Assembly: GCA_028714035.1 (NCBI GenBank) | Contig: JAQTNA010000010.1 | Span: forward strand, 1 to 64,000 | Reading direction: 5' to 3' | DNA: 64,000 bases | Origin: Rhodocyclaceae bacterium | Lineage (GTDB): Bacteria; Pseudomonadota; Gammaproteobacteria; Burkholderiales; Rhodocyclaceae | Part shown: one piece after another, positions 24,670 through 34,077 of the stretch | How the letters are laid out: the number at the start of each line of letters is the position of its first letter | How positions within the stretch are numbered: position 1 is the first letter of the stretch | Position numbers and translations under genes: made by a program | The notes under the pieces: model-generated | What the model saw: only the letters and a program-made list of their open reading frames with translations | Told to the model about the DNA's origin: nothing | The model's database searches: none

Positions 24670-24685
24670 ACCCCGACCCGGGGTT

Positions 24686-25645
24686 TCAGGCCTGTTTCCC
24701 GGCCTCGGCCAGGAGGAAGTCGCGCAGGATGCCCACCTGAGCGTCGTTCATGAACATGGGGGCATGGCCCACGCCGGGCACTTCCACCAGTTTCGCCCTG
24801 GGCCCGCGCTGGCTCATTTCCAGGGCCGTTTCCCGGGCCAACAGGTCGGACTCGGCGCCGCGCACCACCAGGGTCGGGCAATGAATCTCGTCATACACCG
24901 GCCAGAGATTCACGTCCGCATTGACGAAATCCTTGCGGAAAGGCTCACCGATACCCGGGTCGTAGCGCAGCCAGAGGCGGTCCGCCCCACCCCGCACGGA
25001 GTGCTCGGTCAGCTGGCGCCACTGCTCGTCACCCAGCGGGCCGAAAGGCGCGCAGGTTTGGCGCAGGTACGCTTCCGCCTCATCGAGATCGGCGAAAGAC
25101 GAGGTGTTGCCCACGTATTCCCCGATGCGCTTCAGGGATTTGCCGGTGATGACCGGCCCCACGTCGTTCATCACCAGGCGGGTGATGGGGCTGGCGGGCT
25201 TGGCCGCCAGCAGCATGCCGATCAGGCCGCCCATGGAGGTGCCGACCCAATGTACCGTCTCCACATCCAGGCGGGCGATGAGGGTCACCATGTCCGCCAG
25301 ATACTGGGGGAAGCCATACTCGCCGGCTTCCCTCAGCCAGTCGCTCTTGCCCCGGCCCACCACATCCGGACAGATCACCCGGTAATCGTCCTGCAGGGCG
25401 CGGGCCAGGAAATCGAAGTCCCGGCCGTTCCGCGTCAGCCCATGCACGCACACCAGCACCCGGGGATTCTTCGGGTCGCCCCACTCCGTGTAGGCCATGC
25501 GATGCAGGGCCTGGGCGCCCAGGCATTGCACCCCATGCTCCCGCATGGCCGGCACGGCACGCGGCGGCACATCCGAGGGCATCGGCGTCGGGGAAACTTC
25601 GGGGGAAGCTGCGAACAGGCGGCGCAGCGAATCGAACAGACCCAT
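24686..25645 (-). CDS. Alpha/beta hydrolase
   Basis: 319 residues. After an unusual N-terminal leader (about 45 residues, MGLFDSLRRLFAASPEVSPT), the fold is classic: VCVHGLTRNGRDFDFLARAL (oxyanion strand), CPDVVGRGKSD, nucleophile elbow VGTSMGGLIGMLL, and HAPMFM for the catalytic histidine region. Related to esterase/lipase and C-C hydrolases; substrate unknown. A MITE-like element lies upstream of its start. Confidence 0.9.
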   Translation of the reverse strand: MGLFDSLRRLFAASPEVSPTPMPSDVPPRAVPAMREHGVQCLGAQALHRMAYTEWGDPKNPRVLVCVHGLTRNGRDFDFLARALQDDYRVICPDVVGRGKSDWLREAGEYGFPQYLADMVTLIARLDVETVHWVGTSMGGLIGMLLAAKPASPITRLVMNDVGPVITGKSLKRIGEYVGNTSSFADLDEAEAYLRQTCAPFGPLGDEQWRQLTEHSVRGGADRLWLRYDPGIGEPFRKDFVNADVNLWPVYDEIHCPTLVVRGAESDLLARETALEMSQRGPRAKLVEVPGVGHAPMFMNDAQVGILRDFLLAEAGKQA

Positions 25646-25686
25646 GTTCTTCGGCTCCAGGGATGACGCGCAGAGTGTAACGGATA

Positions 25687-25849
25687 CCTGATTATCAAGA
25701 TGACTCAGTGTGCCGTGAAATTCCCTCGCCCCGCGTGCGGGGAGAGGGTTAGGGTGAGGGGGAATTGACTTTCGAGCGCCCCTCACCCCGGCCCTCTCCC
25801 CCCTTCCGGGGGGCGAGGGAGGTAATACTGAGCATTCTTTATAATCAGG
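25687..25849. mobile_element. MITE-like inverted-repeat element, copy 2
   Basis: Terminal inverted repeats of about 22 bp: CCTGATTATCAAGATGACTC at 25687 and its imperfect complement ending TTTATAATCAGG at 25849. The interior has the same opposed blocks (CCTCGCCCCGCGTGCGGGGA and CCCCTCACCCCGGCCCTCTC) as 5421-5640. No coding potential. It separates the hydrolase and rlmB genes. Confidence 0.75.
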
Positions 25850-25893
25850 AACGGATAACGGCCGGCCCGCCCTTTTCCTCCAGCCCGTACCCG

Positions 25894-26646
25894 TCAGCCC
25901 TTTGCCGCCTTTACGCCGCGCTGGCGCCGCGCCTCGTACAGGCAGACGCCGCTGGCCACCGAGACGTTGAGACTCTCCACGGTGCCGAGCATGGGGATCT
26001 TCACCAGATAGTCGCAGGTGTCCCGGGTCAGGCGGCGCAGGCCGGCGCCCTCGGCGCCCATGACCAGGGCCACCGGGCCGGTGAGGTCCATGCCGTAGAT
26101 GTCCTTGTCACCCGCCTCGTCCATGCCCACCAGCCAGATGCCCGCCTCCTGCATTTCCTTGAGCGAGCGGGCCAGGTTGGTCACCGTGACGTAGGGCACA
26201 GAATCGGCGGCGCCGCTGGCCACCTTGATGGCCGTGGCGTTCAGCCCCACCGCCTTGTCCCTGGGCGCGATCACCGCCTGGGCGCCCACCGCATCCGCCA
26301 CCCTCAGGCAGGCCCCCAGGTTGTGGGGATCCTGGATGCCGTCCAGCACCAGGAGCAGGGCCGGCTCCGACAGGGTATCCAGCACGTCCTCCAGCTTGAT
26401 CTCCCGGATGCGGGCATCCACCCGGGCCACCACCCCCTGGTGGCGCCCGGTTCCGGCCATGCCGTCCAGACGGGCCGCATCGGAGGTAATGACGCGCACA
26501 CCCGCCAGTTCCGCCTGCTTCAGCAGATCCTTGGCGCGCACGTCCTGCCGGCCACCGGCCAGGAACAGTTCGAGTACGCCTTCCGGATTGCGGCGCAGGC
26601 GGGCGGTCACGGCATGGAAGCCGTAGATGAAGCGGGATTCGGACAT
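25894..26646 (-). CDS. rlmB: 23S rRNA (Gm2251) 2'-O-methyltransferase RlmB
   Basis: 250 residues, normal length for TrmH/SpoU-family RlmB. N-terminal substrate-binding domain starting MSESRFIYGFHAVTARLRRN; SPOUT motifs LVLDGIQDPHNLGACLRVAD (motif 1), LVMGAEGAGLRRLTRD (motif 2) and IPMLGTVESLNVSVASGVCL (motif 3, knotted SAM site). Start ATG 26646. It is 95 bases downstream of rnr, the common rnr-rlmB order. Confidence 0.96.
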   Translation of the reverse strand: MSESRFIYGFHAVTARLRRNPEGVLELFLAGGRQDVRAKDLLKQAELAGVRVITSDAARLDGMAGTGRHQGVVARVDARIREIKLEDVLDTLSEPALLLVLDGIQDPHNLGACLRVADAVGAQAVIAPRDKAVGLNATAIKVASGAADSVPYVTVTNLARSLKEMQEAGIWLVGMDEAGDKDIYGMDLTGPVALVMGAEGAGLRRLTRDTCDYLVKIPMLGTVESLNVSVASGVCLYEARRQRGVKAAKG

Positions 26647-26741
26647 GGGAAGACAGGAAGTAGAAGGCGCCGGGGCGCGGAAGCCGCCGAGAATACAACA
26701 ACTCGGCTCGAACGGGGCGGTATGAGTCCGGCCCCCGCGGC

Positions 26742-29039
26742 TCAGCGCTTCCGGCCTTTCCTCGGCGCCTTGCCGTCTTCGCGCCTGGCTTCGGACTTTG
26801 CCTCGCCTTCCGCATCCACCAGCCGGAAGTCTATCTTGGCGGTCTCCAGGTCCACCCGCGCCAGGCGCACCTTCACCCGGTCGGAGAGGCGGAAACGCTT
26901 GCCGGTGCGCTCGCCCAGGATCTGGTGGCGCGCATCGTCGTAGTGGTAGTAGTCGCTGCCCAGCTCCGACACATGCACCAGGCCCTCCACGAACACGCTG
27001 TCCAGGGCAACGAAGATGCCGAAAGGCACCACCGAGGAGATGCTGCCCTCGAATTCCTCGTTGATCCGGTCCTGCATGTAGAAGCACTTGAGCCAGTTCT
27101 CCACGTCCCTCGTGGCCTCGTCGGCCCGGCGTTCGGTCTGGGAACAGCCCATGCCTATGCTTTCCCAGTCGCCCGGGACATAGGTCTCGCCCTTAAGCGC
27201 CGCCTTGATCGCCCTATGCACCAGCAGATCGGGGTAACGCCGGATGGGCGAGGTGAAGTGGGTGTAGGACTCGTAGGCGAGGCCGAAATGGCCCACGTTG
27301 TCCGGGCTGTACATGGCCTGGCGCAGGGAGCGCAACATCACGGTCTGGAGCAGTTGCTCGTCCGGGCGTTCCCTGACCTTCTCCAGCAACCTGGCGTAGT
27401 CGCCGGCCTTGGGCTCGTCACCCCCGGTCAGCATCATGCCGAATTCCCCGAGGAAGGCCCTGAGCTTTTCCAGGCGTTCGGGCGTCGGCCCCTCGTGCAC
27501 CCGGTAGAGCGCCGGATGCTTCCTGGATTGCAGGAAGTCGGAGGCGCAGACGTTGGCCGCCAGCATGCACTCCTCGATGATGCGGTGCGCATCGTTCCTG
27601 TGGGTGGGGACGATGCGGGCGATCTTGCCCTGGTCGTCGAAGATCATGCGGGTTTCCACGGTCTCGAAGTCTATGGCGCCGCGCTTTTCCCGCGCCTTGG
27701 CCAGCACGCGGTAGAGGGCATCCAGGTCCTTCAGATGCGTCAACAGATCTCCCACCTGCCCGCGGGCCGTCTGCCCCGCCTCGGCCTGATCGAACAGGGC
27801 CGCCGCCACCTGGTCGTAGGTGAGACGGGCGCGGGAGAACATCACCGCCGGATAGAAGCGGTAGTTCTTGATGTCACCGTTGGCGGCGACGTTCATGTCG
27901 CACACCATGGCCAGGCGCTCCACCTGGGGGTTGATGGAACAGAGGCCATTGGAGAGCTTTTCCGGCAGCATGGGGATCACCCGCCGCGGGAAATAGACCG
28001 AGTTGCCCCGCGCCAGGGCTTCCTGGTCCAGCGCGCTGCCGGGCTGCACGTAATGGCTCACGTCGGCGATGGCCACCACCAGGCGGAAGCTGGCCCGGGC
28101 GCCCTTGCCCTGCCGTTCGCAGAACACCGCGTCATCGAAGTCCTTGGCCGTCTCGCCGTCAATCGTGACCAGGGGCAGGCTGCGGATATCCTCCCGGCCC
28201 GCCATGTCCTTCTTCCTCACCTTGTCCGGAAGCTTCCTCGTCTCCGCGTTCACCTCGCTGGAGAATTCAAAGGGCAGGTCGTGCTTCCTGAGGGCGATCT
28301 CGATCTCCATGCCCGGATCGCCGTAGTCCCCGAGGATTTCCAATACCCGGCCGATGGGCTGGGACTGCTTGTTGGGCTGTTCCAGGATTTCCACCATGAC
28401 CACCTGGCCCACGCCCGGCTTCTTCTTGCCCTTGGCGGTTTCCGGGGCGATCAGGATGTCCTGGCTGATGCGCCGGTTCTCCGCCGCCACGAACATGACG
28501 CCGTGTTCCACGTGCACCCGGCCCACGAGCCGGGTGTTGGCCCGCTCCAGCACCTCCACGATCTTGCCCTCGGGCCGGCCGCGCCGGTCCAGGCCCACGG
28601 GGCGCCCCATGGCCCGGTCGCCGTGCAGCACCTTCGCCATTTCCTTGTTGGACAGGAACATGTCGGGACCACCGTCATCCGGCACCAGGAAGCCGTAGCC
28701 GTCCGGATGCCCTTCCACGCGACCGCGCACCAGGTCGGCCTTGTCCGGGATGAGGAAGTCCTCCCTGCGGTTCCTCAGTATCTGGCCGTCCCGCACCATG
28801 GCGCCGAGCCGGCGGGTGAAGGGATCGAATTCGAAGTCCTGCACGTCCAGGGCCGCCACCAGATCCTGGAACGACATGGGCACCCCCTTGTCCGCCAGCA
28901 CTTGCAGAACATAGTCCCGGCTAGGCAGGGGAAATTCGTATTTTTGCCGCTCTTCCTCGAAGCGAGGATCGGCGCGGCGAATTTTTGATAGCTTCTTATT
29001 TGACAATTCGAGTTTTCTCTCTATAATGCCGCCCATCAC
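26742..29039 (-). CDS. rnr: Exoribonuclease RNase R
   Basis: 765 residues. Seen: N-terminal winged helix and cold-shock-like domains (YGFLVPDDGGPDMFLSNKEM), RNB catalytic domain with VTIDGETAKDFDDAVFCERQ (the four active-site acidic residues), and a C-terminal S1 domain (ISSVVPFGIFVALDSVFVEG), then a basic tail (KAPRKGRKR). Processive 3'-5' degradation of structured RNA. Start is uncertain: ATG 29039 places the first codons on top of the tRNA-Leu promoter; a TTG at codon 12 is an alternative just before the SKIRRADPRFEEERQKYEFP region that resembles other RNase R starts. Confidence 0.96.
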   Translation of the reverse strand: MMGGIIERKLELSNKKLSKIRRADPRFEEERQKYEFPLPSRDYVLQVLADKGVPMSFQDLVAALDVQDFEFDPFTRRLGAMVRDGQILRNRREDFLIPDKADLVRGRVEGHPDGYGFLVPDDGGPDMFLSNKEMAKVLHGDRAMGRPVGLDRRGRPEGKIVEVLERANTRLVGRVHVEHGVMFVAAENRRISQDILIAPETAKGKKKPGVGQVVMVEILEQPNKQSQPIGRVLEILGDYGDPGMEIEIALRKHDLPFEFSSEVNAETRKLPDKVRKKDMAGREDIRSLPLVTIDGETAKDFDDAVFCERQGKGARASFRLVVAIADVSHYVQPGSALDQEALARGNSVYFPRRVIPMLPEKLSNGLCSINPQVERLAMVCDMNVAANGDIKNYRFYPAVMFSRARLTYDQVAAALFDQAEAGQTARGQVGDLLTHLKDLDALYRVLAKAREKRGAIDFETVETRMIFDDQGKIARIVPTHRNDAHRIIEECMLAANVCASDFLQSRKHPALYRVHEGPTPERLEKLRAFLGEFGMMLTGGDEPKAGDYARLLEKVRERPDEQLLQTVMLRSLRQAMYSPDNVGHFGLAYESYTHFTSPIRRYPDLLVHRAIKAALKGETYVPGDWESIGMGCSQTERRADEATRDVENWLKCFYMQDRINEEFEGSISSVVPFGIFVALDSVFVEGLVHVSELGSDYYHYDDARHQILGERTGKRFRLSDRVKVRLARVDLETAKIDFRLVDAEGEAKSEARREDGKAPRKGRKR
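29000..29027 (+). promoter_or_regulatory. Consensus promoter of tRNA-Leu
   Basis: Exact TTGACA (29000-29005), a 16-base spacer and exact TATAAT (29022-29027), 19 bases before the tRNA. It lies inside the 5' end of the divergent rnr frame. Confidence 0.85.
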
Positions 29040-29045
29040 CTGAAT

Positions 29046-29132
29046 GCCCAGATGGCGGAATTGGTAGACGCACTAGGTTCAGGTCCTAGCGGTGGCAACA
29101 CTGTGGAGGTTCGAGTCCTCTTCTGGGCACCA
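29046..29132 (+). tRNA. tRNA-Leu (anticodon CAG)
   Basis: 87 bases with a class II (long variable arm) cloverleaf: acceptor stem GCCCAGA paired with TCTGGGC, then A and an encoded CCA. The anticodon arm is CTAGG-TTCAGGT-CCTAG (anticodon CAG), and the T-loop contains GGTTCGAGTCC. Own consensus promoter upstream and a perfect hairpin terminator downstream. Confidence 0.97.
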
Positions 29133-29140
29133 CAATACCA

Positions 29141-29171
29141 AGAAACGCCGGTCCAAAAGACCGGCGTTTCT
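29141..29171 (+). terminator. Rho-independent terminator of tRNA-Leu
   Basis: Perfect 13-bp stem AGAAACGCCGGTC / GACCGGCGTTTCT with a five-base loop, followed by a T-rich tail (CATTTCTT). The 3' end of the hybrid-kinase gene follows on the other strand. Confidence 0.85.
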
Positions 29172-29325
29172 CATTTCTTCCAGGGATTCTTCGGGTTTCT
29201 TCCCGCATCGGGCGGCCGCGCAGTGTCGTGGTGGGCGGAACGCACTCTTCCGCTCGAAGTCGGCATCATACCACCCCCGACCGAACGCCCCGGGCAAAGC
29301 AAATTTATGCCGGCATGACTCCCGG

Positions 29326-32300
29326 CTAGCCCTGCTGCTCACCCGCCACGCTTTCGTCTTCCCGACTCGCCAACACCCGTTCCAGCCCTCGCAGCAGATA
29401 CTCCAGGGCATCCGCCAGGACCAGGGACCGGGCCACCGCACCCTCCTCCCCTTCACGCAGGGCCTGCTCCGTGGCCACGGCCTGCTTGGCCAGGGCGCGC
29501 GCCATGAGGTTGCCGGCCATGCCCTTGACGTTGTGCACATGGAACAGCAATTGCTGTGTGTCGTCCAGGGCCGCCGCCGCCCGGATGGCAGCCGGCGTCT
29601 CCTTGTGGCTGCCGAATACCAGTTCCAGCAGCCTGCGCAGGAACCCCTTGCGACTGCGGTAGCGCGACACCAGGGATTCCCAGTCCATGGGTACGTCCGG
29701 ATCCGGCAGGATCGGCGCATCGTCGGCCACGGGGGGAGACGCCGCTTCCTGGTTCGGGAAGGGAACCGCCTCGGCCGGCATGCGGGCATGGGCCAGGATG
29801 ACGCCGACCAGGTGTTCGCCATCCACCGGCTTGGGCACGTGTTCCAGCATGCCGGCCTCCAGGCAGCGCTCCCTCTCCCCGGCCATGGCATGGGCGGTCA
29901 GACCGATGACCGGCAGCCCGGGCGCCACCTGGCACACCCGGCGCGCCAGCTCGTAGCCGTCCATCCCGGGCATCTGGATATCGGTGATGAGGATATGGTA
30001 GGCGTCGGCCCCGTCCTGCTCCAGACGGTCCAGGGTCTCCTGCCCCCCCGGCAGACAGACCAGGCGCGCCCCTTCCTGGGTCAACATCTCTTCCAGCAGG
30101 TAGCGGTTCACCTCGTTGTCTTCCGCCGCCAGAACCACGAGGCCGGCCAGACGGGCGCCCGGCCCACGCTCCTTCGTGGGGAAGCGCCGGCGCCGCCCCC
30201 GGGGCAACAGATCGCCCTCCGGCTCGATCAGAGGCAAATGGATCTCGAAGCGGCTGCCCTCGCCCGGTGTGCTGCCGACCCGTATTTCTCCGCCCATCAT
30301 CTCCACCAGTTTATTGGTAATGGCCAGGCCCAGCCCGGTACCGCCGAAACGCCGGGTGGTGGACCCATCGGCCTGTTCGAAGGGTTCGAACAGCCGTTGC
30401 AGTTGTTCCGGCTTCATGCCGACGCCGCTATCCGCCACCGCCATGATCAGACTATCGCCCTCCCGCGCCAGGGACAGGGTGATCCGCCCGTTCTCGGTGA
30501 ACTTCACCGCATTGGACAGGAGGTTCGCCAGTATCTGGGAAAGGCGCAGATCATCGCCCTTGATGCGGGCCGGCAAATTCAGCCCCTCCTCCACGGAGAA
30601 GGCCAGGCCCTTGCCCCGTGCCGCATCCGCCACCAGGTCGGCCACCCGGTCCACCAAAGCCCCCACATCCACGGCCGTCTGTTCCAGGACGAGCTTGCCG
30701 GCCTCGATCTTGGAGAAGTCCAGCACATCGTTCAGGATACCCAGGAGCAACTGGCCCGAGGAAAGGATGCGGTTGAAGGTATCCCGGGCCTTGTTCAGAT
30801 CGTTGGCGCGCTGCCCGACCTGGGCGAAGCCCAGCACGGCGTTCAAGGGCGTGCGTATCTCGTGGCTCATGTTGGCCAGGAATTCCCCCTTGACCATGGA
30901 CAGGCGTTCCGCCTCCAGGCGCGCGGTCTGGAGTTCCGCCGTGCGCGCCGCGACCGTTTCCTCCAGGAGCGCCTGGTGCGCCTCCAGTTCCTGCTGCGCC
31001 AGGCGTATCTCCGTGATGTCCTGGGTCATGCCCAGCGCCCGTTCCGCCTTGCCCTGGGGGTCGAATTCCAGGGTGGCCTTGTCGTGCACCCAGCGCGTCG
31101 CCCCGTTGAAAATGATGCGATATTCCACATCGTAGGGCGCCTCCTTGTTCATCGCCGCCTCCCAGGCCCGCCACAGGCGCGGCCTGTCATCGGGCTCGAC
31201 GATGGCCAGGAACGCGTCCCAGGGCACGGGCGTGCAGGGCAGGCCGTTGATCCGGCTCGCCTCGGGAGAATTGAGGCTGCTTCCCTGCTTCAGGTCCGCG
31301 ACCCATCCGCCCACCCGGGCCATGGCCTGGGTACGTTCCAGTGCTCGCCGGCTCTCTCTCAGGGCCGCCTCCGAACGCTTGCGCTCCGTGATGTCGGCGA
31401 AGGTCACCACCACGCCGACGATGGCACCGCCGTCCTTGAGCGGCGAAGAAGTATATTCCACGGGCAGGGACGAACCGTCCTTGCGGAAGAACATCCCTTC
31501 TTCGGAACGCACGATGCCATCCTGCCCGGTATGGCGTATGGGACAGTTCTCCTCCAGAAAAAGTCTTCCATCCGGGTAATGGTGGTGGCAAAGCCCATGC
31601 AGGTTCTTGCCGACCACCTCGCCCCGGCCGTAGCCGAGCATATCCAGGGCCGAGGCATTGACGAAGGTGACGCATCCCCGGGCATCCACGCCGTACACGC
31701 CTTCGCCCAGGCTGGCCAGCAACTGGGAACGTTCCCGCGACACCTTGACCACCACGCGCCGTTCGTGGATGAGGCGCCAGATGAGCAGGCCCGCGGTCGC
31801 CACCAGCACCGCCAGGATGGAAATGATCAGGATGGCGTATTTCTCCGCCACGTCCCGCAGGTTGAACTGTCCGGACAACCCCGGATGGATGCGCAGGCGC
31901 AGCATGAGCGCCTCCACCGAACTGTAGTCCTCCGGCGGCGCGAAGCCGTAATAGCCGCCGCGCCGCGCCGCATCGGATTCCGGCGCGAGCTTGAGCAGCG
32001 CCTGGGTCACCGCCTTGACCAGGGGCGTAGGCGTTCCGGGCATCGCCACCAGCGGCCATTCCGGATAAAGCTGGGTGGAACACAGCAGGGGAAACTGCTC
32101 CAGCCTCTGGCTGTGCAAAACCTTGACGCCATCGAGAGAAATCTTTCCTTCCCGCGCCATGGCTTCCAAGACCCCGGTGCGCACCAGGGCCGCGTCCACC
32201 CGGCCCGCCAACAACTCCTGAACGGCCCGGTCGTGGGGCATGCCGGTAAATACCATGCGCACGTCGCCGGCTTTCAGATCCACCCCGTTCTGCAAGAGGA

Positions 32301-32877
32301 GCCAGCGCTGCATCAGGTAGCCACCGAACGACGACTCGTCCACGGCGGCCACCGTCTTGCCCTTCAGATCCGTCAGGGCATTGATGTCGGCCCGGCCGGA
32401 GCGGGTCAGGATCACCCCCCCGAACTGGCTCAGCGCGTGGCCTTCCGCCTGGGGCATGAGAGTGGCCACCGCCGCGAGCCGGAATTCGCCGCGCAGGGCG
32501 ACATAACGTTCCGGGTTGAGCAGCAGGAAGTCCACCTGCCCGTGTACCATCGCCTCGGACATCTGGGGGAAGTAGAGCGGGACGACTTCAAAGCGGTAAC
32601 CCGGAACCTGTTCTTCCAGGTAGGCCATGGTACGAAACCACTGCTCGTGGGTCTGTTCCAGGGAACGGTATGCCAGCACGCCGATGCGCACCGTATTCCC
32701 GGCCTCCGCCAGGGCCGAGCCCAGCAGGAGAAAAAAAAGCAGCAACCAGGAGAACGCCTGGCGCCCGGCTCGGGCCTCGTACCGCCGCCTCGTCAAACCT
32801 TTCCCGATAAACGCGTGTACCACGTTGCGATCCTTGAAGAACCAGTTTGAAACGCCGGGGCGTTTGGTTTGTCGCAA
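29326..32877 (-). CDS. Hybrid sensor histidine kinase: PhnD-like sensor, 2 PAS, HisKA, HATPase, REC, Hpt
   Basis: 1183 residues. Order: signal/membrane segment (about 40-60), a periplasmic phosphonate/PhnD-type substrate-binding domain (about 62-310; VRIGVLAYRS..., FLLLNPERYVALRGEFRLAA, GKTVAAVDESSFGGYLMQRW), a membrane helix (KYAILIISILAVLVATAGLL), two PAS domains, HisKA with NMSHEIRTPLNAVLGFAQVG (His at about 672), HATPase (DSGVGM, GGTGLGLAITNKL), REC with D at about 966 (ITDIQMPGMDGYEL), and a C-terminal Hpt domain (VHNVKGMAGNLMA, His at about 1115). This is a complete internal phosphorelay with no separate output. Immediately downstream (3 bases) of a diguanylate cyclase gene. Confidence 0.93.
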   Translation of the reverse strand: MRQTKRPGVSNWFFKDRNVVHAFIGKGLTRRRYEARAGRQAFSWLLLFFLLLGSALAEAGNTVRIGVLAYRSLEQTHEQWFRTMAYLEEQVPGYRFEVVPLYFPQMSEAMVHGQVDFLLLNPERYVALRGEFRLAAVATLMPQAEGHALSQFGGVILTRSGRADINALTDLKGKTVAAVDESSFGGYLMQRWLLLQNGVDLKAGDVRMVFTGMPHDRAVQELLAGRVDAALVRTGVLEAMAREGKISLDGVKVLHSQRLEQFPLLCSTQLYPEWPLVAMPGTPTPLVKAVTQALLKLAPESDAARRGGYYGFAPPEDYSSVEALMLRLRIHPGLSGQFNLRDVAEKYAILIISILAVLVATAGLLIWRLIHERRVVVKVSRERSQLLASLGEGVYGVDARGCVTFVNASALDMLGYGRGEVVGKNLHGLCHHHYPDGRLFLEENCPIRHTGQDGIVRSEEGMFFRKDGSSLPVEYTSSPLKDGGAIVGVVVTFADITERKRSEAALRESRRALERTQAMARVGGWVADLKQGSSLNSPEASRINGLPCTPVPWDAFLAIVEPDDRPRLWRAWEAAMNKEAPYDVEYRIIFNGATRWVHDKATLEFDPQGKAERALGMTQDITEIRLAQQELEAHQALLEETVAARTAELQTARLEAERLSMVKGEFLANMSHEIRTPLNAVLGFAQVGQRANDLNKARDTFNRILSSGQLLLGILNDVLDFSKIEAGKLVLEQTAVDVGALVDRVADLVADAARGKGLAFSVEEGLNLPARIKGDDLRLSQILANLLSNAVKFTENGRITLSLAREGDSLIMAVADSGVGMKPEQLQRLFEPFEQADGSTTRRFGGTGLGLAITNKLVEMMGGEIRVGSTPGEGSRFEIHLPLIEPEGDLLPRGRRRRFPTKERGPGARLAGLVVLAAEDNEVNRYLLEEMLTQEGARLVCLPGGQETLDRLEQDGADAYHILITDIQMPGMDGYELARRVCQVAPGLPVIGLTAHAMAGERERCLEAGMLEHVPKPVDGEHLVGVILAHARMPAEAVPFPNQEAASPPVADDAPILPDPDVPMDWESLVSRYRSRKGFLRRLLELVFGSHKETPAAIRAAAALDDTQQLLFHVHNVKGMAGNLMARALAKQAVATEQALREGEEGAVARSLVLADALEYLLRGLERVLASREDESVAGEQQG

Positions 32878-32880
32878 ATT

Positions 32881-33879
32881 TCAGGGCAGTCCTTCGGCCA
32901 TCCGTGCCGCTTCCGCCACCACGCGGTTGCGCCCGCCGCTCTTGGCCCGGCCCAGGGCCTGCTCGGCCGAGCGCAACAGGATTTCCGGGCTGTCCTCTAT
33001 CCAGGGCACGACGGACGTGGCCCCCAGACTCAGGCTCACCCGCCCGGATCCCGCCATGCGCGGCAGCCCCAGTTCAAGCACCGCGACCCGGATGCGTTCC
33101 GCCACCGCCTGGGCTCCGTTCAGATCCACATGGGGCAGAATCACCGCAAACTCTTCGCCGCCGTAACGCGCCGCCAGGTCTCCCGGACGCCGCGCCTCCA
33201 TGCGCAGGACATCGGCCACCGCCTTCAGGCACTCGTCGCCCTGGGCGCGGCCGAGATGTTCGTTGTATTCGGCGAAGAGGTCAATGTCAGCCATTATGAA
33301 TGAAAGCGGGTGGCCGTGGCGGACCGCCCGGTTCCATTCCGCCTTCATCACCTCGTCCAGGGCGTTGCGGCTCGCCAGGCCGGTGAGGCTGTCCTTGGAG
33401 GCCAGGAGCAGCAACTGCCGCTCCACCTCCTTCTGGGCCGTCAGGTCGCTCAGCGTCTCCAGGGCCGCCAGCAGCCGACCCTTGCCGTCCAGGATGGGGC
33501 TGGCGTCCCGCACCAGGTACAGGCTTCCCTCCATGTGGGGCAGGGAAACCCAGCCCTCGTCGCGAAAGCCCCGATCCATCCGGGTTCCCGCAGCGCCCGC
33601 GTCATCGAACACCAGCAGTTCGCCGGTTTCATCCTTGTGCCCCGCCACGACCAGGTCGGCGAGACAGGGCTTCTTGGGATCGCCAAAGGCTCGGCCATGG
33701 TCCCGGGTGCCCAGCACCTCCGCCGCCCGAACGCCCGTCAGCCTTTCGCAGGCCCGGTTCCAGATCAGCACCCGTCCCTGCGCATCCAGCACGAAGCCGG
33801 CCAGGGCCTGGTGCTCCATCAAGGCTGCGGCAAAATCCAGAGTCCCCTTCGCCAAGCCGCCATTCTTCCCGGAATCCAT
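32881..33879 (-). CDS. PAS-GGDEF diguanylate cyclase
   Basis: 332 residues. One PAS domain (about 20-140; GFVLDAQGRVLIWNRACERL) and a GGDEF domain with KDSLTGLASRNALDE, FIMADIDLFAEYNEHLGRAQ, the active-site motif YGGEEF, and an RxxD inhibitory site (RPGD) five residues before it. So c-di-GMP synthesis with product inhibition is expected. Start ATG 33879. The gene is 3 bases upstream of the PhnD-like hybrid kinase, and both are presumably cotranscribed, suggesting the phosphorelay and c-di-GMP output work together. Confidence 0.93.
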   Translation of the reverse strand: MDSGKNGGLAKGTLDFAAALMEHQALAGFVLDAQGRVLIWNRACERLTGVRAAEVLGTRDHGRAFGDPKKPCLADLVVAGHKDETGELLVFDDAGAAGTRMDRGFRDEGWVSLPHMEGSLYLVRDASPILDGKGRLLAALETLSDLTAQKEVERQLLLLASKDSLTGLASRNALDEVMKAEWNRAVRHGHPLSFIMADIDLFAEYNEHLGRAQGDECLKAVADVLRMEARRPGDLAARYGGEEFAVILPHVDLNGAQAVAERIRVAVLELGLPRMAGSGRVSLSLGATSVVPWIEDSPEILLRSAEQALGRAKSGGRNRVVAEAARMAEGLP

Positions 33880-34077
33880 GAGCGTTCTCTCCCTCTCGCC
33901 TCGGCACCATGCCACGCTTCAAGCCTTAACGGCATGAGCCCCCGGGTCTGAAGCGACTTGTGTACGGGCGCCTCCCTTGATGCGACAGGATGACGCAGGG
34001 GCACCCGGGGGGCGTTTGCTAGAATGCCGGTCGTCCCGCCGATGTGACCTGTCGGCCCGTTCCTCGGCACCCGCCCC

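Noticed and set aside
29092-32850. 1252-codon plus-strand frame opposite the hybrid kinase
   Set aside because: His/Gln/Arg/Gly-rich antisense shadow of a recognised kinase; no ribosome site or domain.
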